A stretch of DNA of 64,000 bases. It comes from Deltaproteobacteria bacterium. GTDB lineage: Bacteria > Desulfobacterota > Binatia > HRBIN30 > JACQVA1. The stretch covers positions 1 to 64,000 of the forward strand of contig JACOST010000002.1 of NCBI GenBank assembly GCA_016178705.1. Reading direction: 5' to 3'. The translations under genes were made by a program, and so were the position numbers. Below, in pieces: positions 27,901-35,535 of this stretch (within the stretch, counting starts at the first letter, position 1; each line of letters begins with the position of its first letter). The notes beneath the pieces are model-generated. The model was not told where the DNA came from and ran no database searches. It was given only the letters and a program-made list of their open reading frames with translations.

Positions 27901-27979
27901 AGCACACGGCGGTCGCATCCATCTGGAAAGCGACGTAGGACGAGGCAGCCGCTTTACGATCGAGCTGCCGCGAGGCTAG
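24971..27979 (+). CDS. kdpD: Sensor histidine kinase KdpD with an extra PAS domain
   Basis: 1002 residues, about 100 longer than E. coli KdpD. Order: KdpD N-terminal domain with Walker A GAAPGVGKTYAML (about 28-40) and LVLVDELAHTNAPGSRHP; USP-like domain (240-365); four membrane helices (395-495); GAF (515-640); an added PAS domain (655-770, AMEDGLIVLDQPGTVAHVNE); dimerisation box ATLSHELGTPITSL with the phospho-His; ATPase boxes NLLSNALRYTP, DSGPGIAPDQRERIF, GLGLAIVRDIV. It senses potassium or turgor and controls kdp. GTG start. Its partner is not KdpE but the NtrC-type gene four bases downstream. Confidence 0.95.
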   Translation: MTDFAEAERRPSPEALLQAVAKEVRSRLKIFVGAAPGVGKTYAMLAAAHERCGEGVDVIVGVVETHGRAETQALLQGLDVLPRQRVEYRGTMLEEMDLDAVLARKPQLVLVDELAHTNAPGSRHPKRFSDIEEILEAGIDVYTTVNIQHLESLNDVVAQITGIRIRETIPDGFFARADEMKLVDVTPEDLLQRLQEGKVYMPAAAERAIRNYFQPGNLTALRELALRQTAERVDDQMREYMQAHAVPGVWPVTERIMACVSGGRMSERMIRTARRVADARHAEWLAVFVETSAFQRRPESERDRVARVLKLAEQLGGEPVTISGERIASELVRYAERRNVTEIILGKPLRSRWREFGRRSPVDEVIRRSGNIEVRVISGEESSTEQRRSPSTRAPSIQINRYLPALLFVTLAGLVAKGLQLLLSLTDPALVFLTAVLFSAVAGGLGPSIFAAIASLLVYDFFFVDPLYTFTITKPQDVLSLFVFLVVAILTSNLTARIRNQAVTARRREQRTAALYEFSRQIAGAIGIEDLLPMVVRQIGEQFQAAVAVLLPDGGRLTTGAVDPPGTDLTEAERAAANWVWEHNQPAGRGTDTLAGSDWFHAPLSTARGAVGVLALQTSTPGSVLPLDQRQLLEALARLAAIAIERTRVDVVLAEKAKTEAVIEAMEDGLIVLDQPGTVAHVNEVACAILEFDRREVLGRSFEDLGTHHPHYLRLRAAVRDFLAHPERDAERVEITLFMRGRDHYFILRLTPLRGRDGASAGLILGLQDVTYVRDQEARREALIATLSHELGTPITSLRMALDLLHRNGGQLNAEQRTLLDTAHEDIERLQDVAQRLLDLSRARAMTIALDRRNVDLRQIIPRVVKIFALQAREKNITLDVAMAERGLTIAGDEIKLSWALSNLLSNALRYTPERGRVQIDARDQDDNSVLIAVSDSGPGIAPDQRERIFERFVQSADGGDIGSAGLGLAIVRDIVQAHGGRIHLESDVGRGSRFTIELPRG

Positions 27980-27982
27980 CGC

Positions 27983-29317
27983 ATGGCGAACATTCTCATC
28001 GTCGACGACGAGAAGAACATCCGCACGCACCTCGCAACCTACGTCCGCAGTCTCGGTCACGCGGCAGAGACGGCCGCCGATGCTACGACTGCGCTGAGCG
28101 CGCTCGATCGCAGCGCAGTCGACGTCGTGCTCTCCGACGTGCGCATGGCGGGCATGGACGGCCTGGCGTTGCTGCGCGAGATCCGTGGCCGCCGGCCAGA
28201 CGTGGTGGTGGTGTTGATGACCGCCTACGCCACCGTACCCCAAGCGGTCGAAGCGATGCGCGCCGGAGCGTACGACTATCTGGTCAAGCCGTTTTCGCTC
28301 GATCAAGTGGGGCTGTTGCTGACGCGCGTGGTCGAGGTCCAGGCCCTGCGCCGCGAGAATCAGGCGCTGCGCCACGCCATCGAGCAACCAGCACTGCTCG
28401 AATCGGCGAGCCCTCCGATGCAACGGGTGCTGGCAACCGCCCGGCAAGTGGCTGCCTCCGCCGTCACCGTGATGCTCACCGGCGAGAGTGGTACCGGCAA
28501 GAACGTCCTTGCGTCGGCGATTCACGCCTGGAGTCCGCGCGCCGCCGCGCCATTTGTCACGATCAGCTGCACGACGTTGGCGGAGCATTTGTTGGAGAGT
28601 GAACTCTTCGGTCATATGAAGGGCGCGTTCACCAGCGCGTGGAAGGACAAGCCCGGCCGGCTCGAAGCCGCCGCCGGCGGCACCGTATTCCTCGACGAAG
28701 TCGGCGAACTGCCGCCGGAGTTGCAAGCCAAATTGTTGCGCTTCTTGGAAGAGCACCGTTTTGAACGCGTCGGATCGAGCGAGACTATCGAGGTCGACGC
28801 CCGCATCATCGCCGCGACCAACCGCGACCTCGACGCCGATGTCCGCTCGGGGCGCTTTCGCGAAGACCTGTTCTTTCGCCTCAACGTCGTCGGCATTCGG
28901 CTGCCGCCGCTGCACGAGCGACGCGAGGATCTTCCGGTACTGATCAATCACCTGCTGGCGACATTGTGTGCGCGCCATCGGCGCGGCGCACTGCAGCTCA
29001 GCCCCGATGCGCGCGCGGCGTTGGTCACGTATCTCTGGCCGGGCAATGTCCGCGAGTTGCTGAACGCGCTCGAGCGCGCGGTGGTGTTGTCACGCGGCGA
29101 CACCATTCGAATTGAAGACCTGCCCGACCGGCTGGCAGCGCCGACACCCCCGCTCACCGCGCCGGCCGCCGATCCGTCGCTCTCACTCGATGAGATCGAG
29201 CGCCGCCACATCCAGCAGGTTCTCGCCGATGCCGCCACCCTCGAAGAAGCCGCCGCGCGCTTGGGCATCAACGCCACCACGCTGTGGCGCAAGCGCAAAC
29301 GCTACCGGATCGAGTAG
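27983..29317 (+). CDS. NtrC-family sigma-54 response regulator, partner of KdpD
   Basis: 444 residues. Receiver domain 1-120 with phospho-Asp in LSDVRMAGMDG and Lys in YLVKPF. AAA+ domain about 145-370: Walker A GESGTGKN, sigma-54 contact loop GAFTSA (GAFTGA is usual), Walker B GGTVFLDEVGEL, arginine-finger region RFREDLFFRLNV. C-terminal Fis-type helix-turn-helix: LEEAAARLGINATTLWRKRK. It follows kdpD by three bases and takes the place of the OmpR-type KdpE. It should activate the sigma-54 promoter before kdp when phosphorylated by KdpD; that link is inferred from position and promoter. Confidence 0.93.
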   Translation: MANILIVDDEKNIRTHLATYVRSLGHAAETAADATTALSALDRSAVDVVLSDVRMAGMDGLALLREIRGRRPDVVVVLMTAYATVPQAVEAMRAGAYDYLVKPFSLDQVGLLLTRVVEVQALRRENQALRHAIEQPALLESASPPMQRVLATARQVAASAVTVMLTGESGTGKNVLASAIHAWSPRAAAPFVTISCTTLAEHLLESELFGHMKGAFTSAWKDKPGRLEAAAGGTVFLDEVGELPPELQAKLLRFLEEHRFERVGSSETIEVDARIIAATNRDLDADVRSGRFREDLFFRLNVVGIRLPPLHERREDLPVLINHLLATLCARHRRGALQLSPDARAALVTYLWPGNVRELLNALERAVVLSRGDTIRIEDLPDRLAAPTPPLTAPAADPSLSLDEIERRHIQQVLADAATLEEAAARLGINATTLWRKRKRYRIE

Positions 29318-29344
29318 CGGCTGGCGGCGCGACATTCGCTGACC

Positions 29345-29379
29345 GTAGGGGTAAATTCTTGCGTCGCCCGCAAGCCTAC
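29345..29379. terminator. Weak stem-loop at the end of the kdp operon
   Basis: CTTGCG (29358-29363) pairs with CGCAAG (29369-29374) around TCGCC, with outer GTAGG and CCTAC also able to pair. No T-tract follows. It may end the kdp transcript or be a small interspersed palindrome. Confidence 0.35.
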
Positions 29380-29427
29380 CGGTGCTGTACGTAGATCGGC
29401 AGCGCGGTTGGGTGTACGGTTTGCGAG

Positions 29428-32400
29428 ATGTTTTGCCCAAAGTGCAACGCGAGATGTAACGACGAGGTGCTCGCTTGCGCCGAGTGCGGCGCGGCGCTCG
29501 GTCCGGTGTGCCTTGCCTGCGGCGCCCAGAATCTACCGGGATCGCTCTTCTGTCGGATGTGCGGACGACCGCTGAGTGAGCTGTCGACCGATCGGCCGAG
29601 CCGCTCTCCCGCTGCGTACACGCCACGCCATCTCACCGAGAAAATCCTCACCTCCCGCGCCGCACTCGAAGGCGAGCGCAAGCAAGTGACCGTTCTCTTC
29701 GCCGACGTGAAGGGGTCGCAGGCGCTCGCGCAGAGCGTCGGCCCCGAGGCCTGGCACGAGACTCTCGATCGCTTCTTCGAGATTTTGTCGGCGGGAGTGC
29801 ACCGCTTCGAGGGCACCATCAACCAGTACACGGGCGATGGCATCATGGCGCTCTTCGGTGCGCCGATCGCGCATGAGGATCACGCGCAGCGGGCGTGCTT
29901 CGCCGCGCTTCATCTGAAGAAGGGGATCGCCGCGTTCCACGCCGATCTCCGCCGCACGCGAGGCATCGACTTCGCGGTCCGCACGGGGCTCAACTCCGGC
30001 GAGGTTGTCGTCGGCCGCATCGGCGACGACCTGCGAATGGACTATACTGCGCAAGGTCACACTGTCGGGCTCGCCAGCCGGATGGAGTCGCTCGCCGAGC
30101 CGGGCAAGATCTATCTCACTCGGGGTACTGCCGCGCTGGTGTCCGGATTCTTCCAGCTGAAGGACCTCGGAAAATTTTCCGTCAAGGGCGAGCGGCGCAG
30201 TCTGCGCGTCTACGAACTCGAAGCGGTCGGCGCGGCGCGGACGCGGTTCGATCAATCGACGGCGCGCGGCCTGTCGCCCTTTGTCGGACGAGAGGCGGAG
30301 ATGGCCCGGCTCGAAGCGAGCCTCGCGGACGCCCTCGCCGGAAATGGCTGTGCGGTCGGCGTGGTCTCCGAGGCCGGGTGTGGCAAGAGCCGACTCTTCT
30401 GGGAGTTCGCCGCGCAGTGTCGCGCGCGCGACATCCTCGTCCTGCAGGCTCGCGGCGTCCCTCACGGGCGAGCGAGTCCGTTCTTGCCAATCGTCGAACT
30501 GTTGCGCGGTTACTTCGACGTGAGAGAGCGCGACGACGACGCCGCGGTGCGCGAGAAGGTCACCGGACAGCTGATCCTCCTCGGTGAGCCGTTGCGCGAA
30601 GCGTTACCGCTCGTCTTCGAGCTGCTGCGGGTGTCCGAAGCCGATCATCTCGCGCAGCGGATCGATCCGGAGGCGCGGCGTCGCCAGATCCTCCGGTTAC
30701 TGACCGATCTCGTGCGAGTCCGCAGCGCGCAAGAACCGATCGTTGTCGTCGGCGAGGATCTGCAATGGTTCGACCGCGGAAGCGAGGCGGTTCTCGATCA
30801 ACTCGTCGCAGAACTTCCGGGAGGCCGCACTCTCATCGTCGTGAACTACCGTCCCGACCACCGACCTCCCTGGCACGGTCGCACCCAGTTCCGCGAGATA
30901 CCCCTTGAGGCGCTCGCGCCGGAGGCGACGCTGCAACTCGTGGGCGATCTCCTCGGCAACCATCGATCGGTCCGCAGTCTCATCCAGCGCATCGCCGAAC
31001 GGAGCGGCGGCAATCCTTTCTTCGTCGAGGAAGCAATCCGGTCCCTCAAGGCGGGTGGCGCACTCACCGGGCGCGCGGGGAGCTATCGCGCCGAGCATCG
31101 GGTCGAGGAGATCGAGATCCCGGCGACGGTCCAGGCAGTGCTCGATGCGCGGATCGACGCACTCAAGGAACGCGAGAAAGTCGTGCTCCAAACGGCGGCG
31201 GTCATCGGTAAGGAGTTTCCGCTGGCGGTTCTGCAGCGAATCGTGCCCTATTCGAAAGCGGAACTGCGCGTCGCCCTCAAAACTCTTAGCGACACCCAGC
31301 TGCTGTCGCCGCCGAACCGCAGCGGCGAGGTGCTATACGCCTTTCGCCACTCCCCGACGCAAGAGGCAGCCTACCGCACGCAACTCATTGCGCGCCGCCA
31401 ACAGATCCACGCCGAGGTCGCCCGGATCATCGAGGAACTTCACCCGGGAGTCGACGAGCAGGCGGCACTGATCGCTCATCATCGCGAGAGCGCCGGTGAC
31501 GAACGCGCGGCGGTGGATTGGTACGTGCGCGCGGCGAGATGGCTGGGATCCGAAGATCCGGCCGAAGCCTACCGCTACTGGCAAAAGGTCCGCGCGCTGC
31601 TCACCCGCGACAACGGCTCTGCCAACGCGCTGCCATTGCGCGTATTGGCGCTGATTCAGATGCTGAACCTGAGCTGGCGTCTCGGCGTTAGCGAAGAAGA
31701 AGTGCGGGTGCTCTTCGAGGAAGTCCGGGATCTCGCGCAGCAGAGCGAGAGCAGGGACGCGCTGGTCACAGCGTACTTAGCCTACGCCGTCGTTCGCGGA
31801 ATGGCCGGTCACCTCAATGAGTCGTTGGAGAACGTGCGCGAGGCGACGCACCTCGCGGAGGACTCGGGGAACGCGGATCTCAAGCGCGGTCTCAAGATGG
31901 CCCTCGCATACTTCGGCGCGGCGGCCGGGCGATTGCGGGAATCGTTGGCGACCACGGAGGCAGCGCTCTCCCAGGAAGGGGGCGATTCGACTCGGGGCGC
32001 CGAGCTGTCTGGTATTGACCCGTTCGTCTTCCTGACTGGACTTCGTGGTCATCTGCTCGGACAGATGGGGAAGCTCGCCGAGGCCCGGGCGGCGCTCGAC
32101 GCCGCGCTTGAGCTCTCCGCCGAGCGCGTCGACTCGGAGGTTCGCGGATGGATTCACGGGTGGATCGTCGTCCTAGCCCGAGCCACCGGCGAGACCGCGG
32201 ACGCGCTCGGGCATGCCCGCCGGGGATTGGATATCGCGGAAAAAACCGGGAGCTTCTTTTCGCAGGTCATCGCGTTTGCAAATCTGGGGCGCGCCCTCGC
32301 CTTCCGTGGAGAGTGGCAAGAAGCGGTCGGCGCCTTCGAGAAGTCGCTCGATATTGCCCGGGCGCGGAAGATCGGTTGCGATGTCGAGGCGGGAATCGTG

Positions 32401-32793
32401 GCTGATCTCGCCGAAGTCAACTCTTCGATCGGCAATCACCAGGCCGCGCTAGCGCTCGCCCGTGAAGCGATCGACCTGGCGCAGCGACGCGGCGTAAAGG
32501 TGGAGGAATGCCGAGCGCATCTCGTGAACGCGCGCGTCATCCTCCGGGCCGAGGGTGCGGGCAAGCAACGGGCCGTCCGCAAGGCACTGGAGGCGGCGAT
32601 GGCCATCGCGCGTGCGACCGAGGCGCGCGTTTATGAACCATTCATCCACCTCGAGCTCGCGGAGGTCGCGCGGCTTGCGGGCGATGATGCGGCGCGCGCC
32701 AGCGAGCTGCGGATCAGCTCCGAGCTATTCGCGGAGATCGGCGCCACTGGCCATCTGGCAGCGGCTGCCGGTAACACTGATATCGAGTTGTGA
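29428..32793 (+). CDS. Zinc-ribbon / class III cyclase / AAA ATPase / TPR protein
   Basis: 1121 residues. Residues 1-50 are a double zinc ribbon with four CxxC pairs (CPKC, CAEC, CLAC, CRMC). Residues 85-260 form a class III adenylate/guanylate cyclase domain: VTVLFADVKGS and QYTGDGIMALFGAP carry the two metal-binding aspartates. From about 285 comes a STAND-like ATPase (FVGREAEMARLE; P-loop EAGCGKSR; VVVGEDLQWFD). The rest, from about 690, is TPR-like helical repeats. This layout is a known large soluble signalling type; ligand and output are unknown. It appears as a monocistron between kdp and the PII gene. Confidence 0.9.
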   Translation: MFCPKCNARCNDEVLACAECGAALGPVCLACGAQNLPGSLFCRMCGRPLSELSTDRPSRSPAAYTPRHLTEKILTSRAALEGERKQVTVLFADVKGSQALAQSVGPEAWHETLDRFFEILSAGVHRFEGTINQYTGDGIMALFGAPIAHEDHAQRACFAALHLKKGIAAFHADLRRTRGIDFAVRTGLNSGEVVVGRIGDDLRMDYTAQGHTVGLASRMESLAEPGKIYLTRGTAALVSGFFQLKDLGKFSVKGERRSLRVYELEAVGAARTRFDQSTARGLSPFVGREAEMARLEASLADALAGNGCAVGVVSEAGCGKSRLFWEFAAQCRARDILVLQARGVPHGRASPFLPIVELLRGYFDVRERDDDAAVREKVTGQLILLGEPLREALPLVFELLRVSEADHLAQRIDPEARRRQILRLLTDLVRVRSAQEPIVVVGEDLQWFDRGSEAVLDQLVAELPGGRTLIVVNYRPDHRPPWHGRTQFREIPLEALAPEATLQLVGDLLGNHRSVRSLIQRIAERSGGNPFFVEEAIRSLKAGGALTGRAGSYRAEHRVEEIEIPATVQAVLDARIDALKEREKVVLQTAAVIGKEFPLAVLQRIVPYSKAELRVALKTLSDTQLLSPPNRSGEVLYAFRHSPTQEAAYRTQLIARRQQIHAEVARIIEELHPGVDEQAALIAHHRESAGDERAAVDWYVRAARWLGSEDPAEAYRYWQKVRALLTRDNGSANALPLRVLALIQMLNLSWRLGVSEEEVRVLFEEVRDLAQQSESRDALVTAYLAYAVVRGMAGHLNESLENVREATHLAEDSGNADLKRGLKMALAYFGAAAGRLRESLATTEAALSQEGGDSTRGAELSGIDPFVFLTGLRGHLLGQMGKLAEARAALDAALELSAERVDSEVRGWIHGWIVVLARATGETADALGHARRGLDIAEKTGSFFSQVIAFANLGRALAFRGEWQEAVGAFEKSLDIARARKIGCDVEAGIVADLAEVNSSIGNHQAALALAREAIDLAQRRGVKVEECRAHLVNARVILRAEGAGKQRAVRKALEAAMAIARATEARVYEPFIHLELAEVARLAGDDAARASELRISSELFAEIGATGHLAAAAGNTDIEL

Positions 32794-33288
<495 letters not shown>

Positions 33289-33319
33289 GCGACCAAATAC
33301 AAAAAGGGGGGATACAGCT

Positions 33320-35026
33320 ATGAGGTCTACATCTCGTCGCACCGGATGCGTGCGTCCTGTACGAGGGTTCATTGTGGCAACTGCCGTCGCGGTTTTCCTG
33401 ACGACGCTTACTCTGCTTGCACCGATCTCGCGTGCGGACGATCAGCCGAAGCCGGACCCTGCCGGCGTTGCGACCGGCGACAAGTCGTCGGTTGTTGATG
33501 CCGGCGGCAATGCTTTTGTCGTCGCCGAGCCGACCGATCAGGCGGCCCCCGACTACGCGCAGAAGAAAAAAGACTTCGACGAATACCAGGAGCAGGCCGG
33601 CAGGGAGCCCTTGGCAGTGAAGCTCGCGGACGCCGTGGGCCATGTGCGAATCGGCACGAACATGGCCTGGACGCTCAACACGGGCTACCTCGTGCTCTTC
33701 ATGCAAGCGGGCTTCGCGCTGCTCACGTGCGGATTGGTACGCAAGAAGAACGCCGCGCATCTGATGATGCTGAATTTCGCGGCGTACGTCTTCGCCTTCC
33801 TGGCCTACTACGCCGTCGGCTTTGCCTTTCAGTGGGGCGGGGTCGCGCTCAACGCGGCGCCGGCGAGTATCGGCGGTGCCCCGACGCTAAATGAGTTCTT
33901 GATCGGCAGCGGACAGTGGGGCTTCTTGGGTGGAAAGGGATTTTTCCTCAGCGGGCCAGCCTACGACGCGAGCGCCAACGTCCTGATGCTCTTCGAAGTC
34001 GTGTTCATGGAAACCGCTGGCTACATCATCGTCGGCGCCATCTGTGAGCGAATCACCTTTGGCGCCTTCCTGCTCTGCGAGATGTTCGTCGGCGCCATCC
34101 TCTATCCCATCTTCGGGTGTTGGGTCTGGGGCGGCGGCTGGATGTCGCAGCTGGGTACGACGATGGGTTGGGGTCATGGCTACGTTGACTTTGCCGGCTC
34201 GACCGTTGTGCATGCCGTCGGTGGCTTCTGTGCGATGGCGCTCGCCTTCATTCTCGGACCGCGCCTCGGGAAGTATGGTCCGGACGGGAAGCCGCGGCCG
34301 TTCCCGGCACACAACATCGTCTTCGTCGTGAGCGGAACCTTCATCCTGCTGTTCGGCTGGATGGGCTTCAACCCGGGCTCGACGCTCGCCGCGACCGATT
34401 TACGCATCGGCGTCGTCGCCGTGAACACCAACCTAGCGGCAGTCGCGGGATCGGCCTCGTCCTTGGTCGTTTGGTACCTCATGTTCGGGAAGCCCGACAT
34501 CTCGATGGCCTGCAACGGCATGCTGGCGGGCCTCGTCGCCATTACGGCCCCTTGCGCCTTCGTCGGACCCAACGCGGCGGTCATCATCGGCGTGATGGCG
34601 GGCGCCCTAGTCTGCTTCGGCGTGCTCTTCAACGAGCGGGTGATCAAAGTAGACGATCCCTGTGGTGCAATCTCGGTGCACGGCTATTGTGGTTGGCTGG
34701 GTGCCGTGTGTGTCGGCATCTTCGCCGACGGCACCTACGGCGCGGGTTGGAACGGCGTCGGCGCGACCACCTACCTCGGAAACGCCGGTCAAGGCGTGAC
34801 GGGCCTGCTGTACGGAGACTGGGGCCAGTTTACGTTGCAGCTCTGCGGCGCGACCCTATGCGTTGTGTATGCCTTCACGCTCACGTTCGTGGTCTTCAAG
34901 GTGGTGAACGCCGTCAAGAGCATGCGCGTCTCGCGGGAAATTGAACTCGAAGGGCTGGATGTGCCGGAGTTTGGCGGCTTGGCGTACCCGGAGGATGCGA
35001 TCTCTACGACATCCGGCGCTGCGTGA
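33320..35026 (+). CDS. amtB: Ammonium transporter AmtB with long N-terminal extension
   Basis: 568 residues. A signal-like N-terminus (IVATAVAVFLTTLTLLAPIS, ending SRADD) is followed by about 75 mostly polar residues before the first channel helix NTGYLVLFMQAGFALLTCGL. The two pore histidines lie in GSTVVHAVGGF and ISVHGYCGWLG. There are eleven core helices. Amt proteins conduct ammonium across the inner membrane. Length exceeds the E. coli protein by about 140, mostly at the N-terminus. Adjacent glnK gives the usual glnK-amtB pair. Confidence 0.93.
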   Translation: MRSTSRRTGCVRPVRGFIVATAVAVFLTTLTLLAPISRADDQPKPDPAGVATGDKSSVVDAGGNAFVVAEPTDQAAPDYAQKKKDFDEYQEQAGREPLAVKLADAVGHVRIGTNMAWTLNTGYLVLFMQAGFALLTCGLVRKKNAAHLMMLNFAAYVFAFLAYYAVGFAFQWGGVALNAAPASIGGAPTLNEFLIGSGQWGFLGGKGFFLSGPAYDASANVLMLFEVVFMETAGYIIVGAICERITFGAFLLCEMFVGAILYPIFGCWVWGGGWMSQLGTTMGWGHGYVDFAGSTVVHAVGGFCAMALAFILGPRLGKYGPDGKPRPFPAHNIVFVVSGTFILLFGWMGFNPGSTLAATDLRIGVVAVNTNLAAVAGSASSLVVWYLMFGKPDISMACNGMLAGLVAITAPCAFVGPNAAVIIGVMAGALVCFGVLFNERVIKVDDPCGAISVHGYCGWLGAVCVGIFADGTYGAGWNGVGATTYLGNAGQGVTGLLYGDWGQFTLQLCGATLCVVYAFTLTFVVFKVVNAVKSMRVSREIELEGLDVPEFGGLAYPEDAISTTSGAA

Positions 35027-35535
35027 AAATGGGGGCCCAGCAGATCACTTGAAATCAGAAATGGGCGAATAGCGTCGTTCTCGATCACGGGGACGGCGAC
35101 GGCGGCGACCATGCCGGGCGGCCACCGATCACGTGATCGGTGAATTCAAACTAGCCGCCCGCACGGCAGTGTGCAGCGGGAGTAGCGGCGAGCACGCTCG
35201 GGCTGGCGTGGGGCCTGAGGCTTTGGCTATGTTCCCGCTGTGGGAGCAGTGGGGGATCACGCAACCGGAGATCGCGGAGGCATTCGAGGCGGGACGTCAC
35301 GCAGTGCGCGAGGTTATCCGGTCGCAATGCCTGCGGCAGAGCGACAAGCCGGCGGCGATGATTGCGCCTCGCCCGATCGCGAATTTCCAGACTTGATCCC
35401 AACGGCATCACACCCGGGATGCCGGTGCGGAGCACTCGGCGAACTGCTGGACGACTGTGATCGGTGCATACTCGGCGCGCTCGTTGCAGACGAGTCACAC
35501 CGGCGCGACGTGGTTTTGGGCGCGGCGGCGGGGGG
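35027..35535. other. Intergenic region after amtB
   Basis: Contains a perfect 20-bp palindrome at 35123-35142. A plus-strand GTG frame at 35133-35396 (87 residues) has one stretch, WGITQPEIAEAFEAGRHAVR, with helix-turn-helix-like spacing, but no ribosome binding site and otherwise poor composition; I do not call it. The promoter for the flippase fusion gene should be near 35450. Confidence 0.4.
35123..35142. promoter_or_regulatory. Perfect 20-bp palindrome
   Basis: CACCGATCACGTGATCGGTG is its own reverse complement with a CACGTG centre. It lies 96 bases after amtB and about 390 bases before the next gene, not followed by a T-tract. It could be a repressor operator or a recombination/attachment core. 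Confidence 0.55.

Noticed and set aside
35133-35396. 87-residue frame with a helix-turn-helix-like stretch
   Set aside because: It starts inside the 20-bp palindrome, lacks a ribosome binding site and has poor composition outside one segment.
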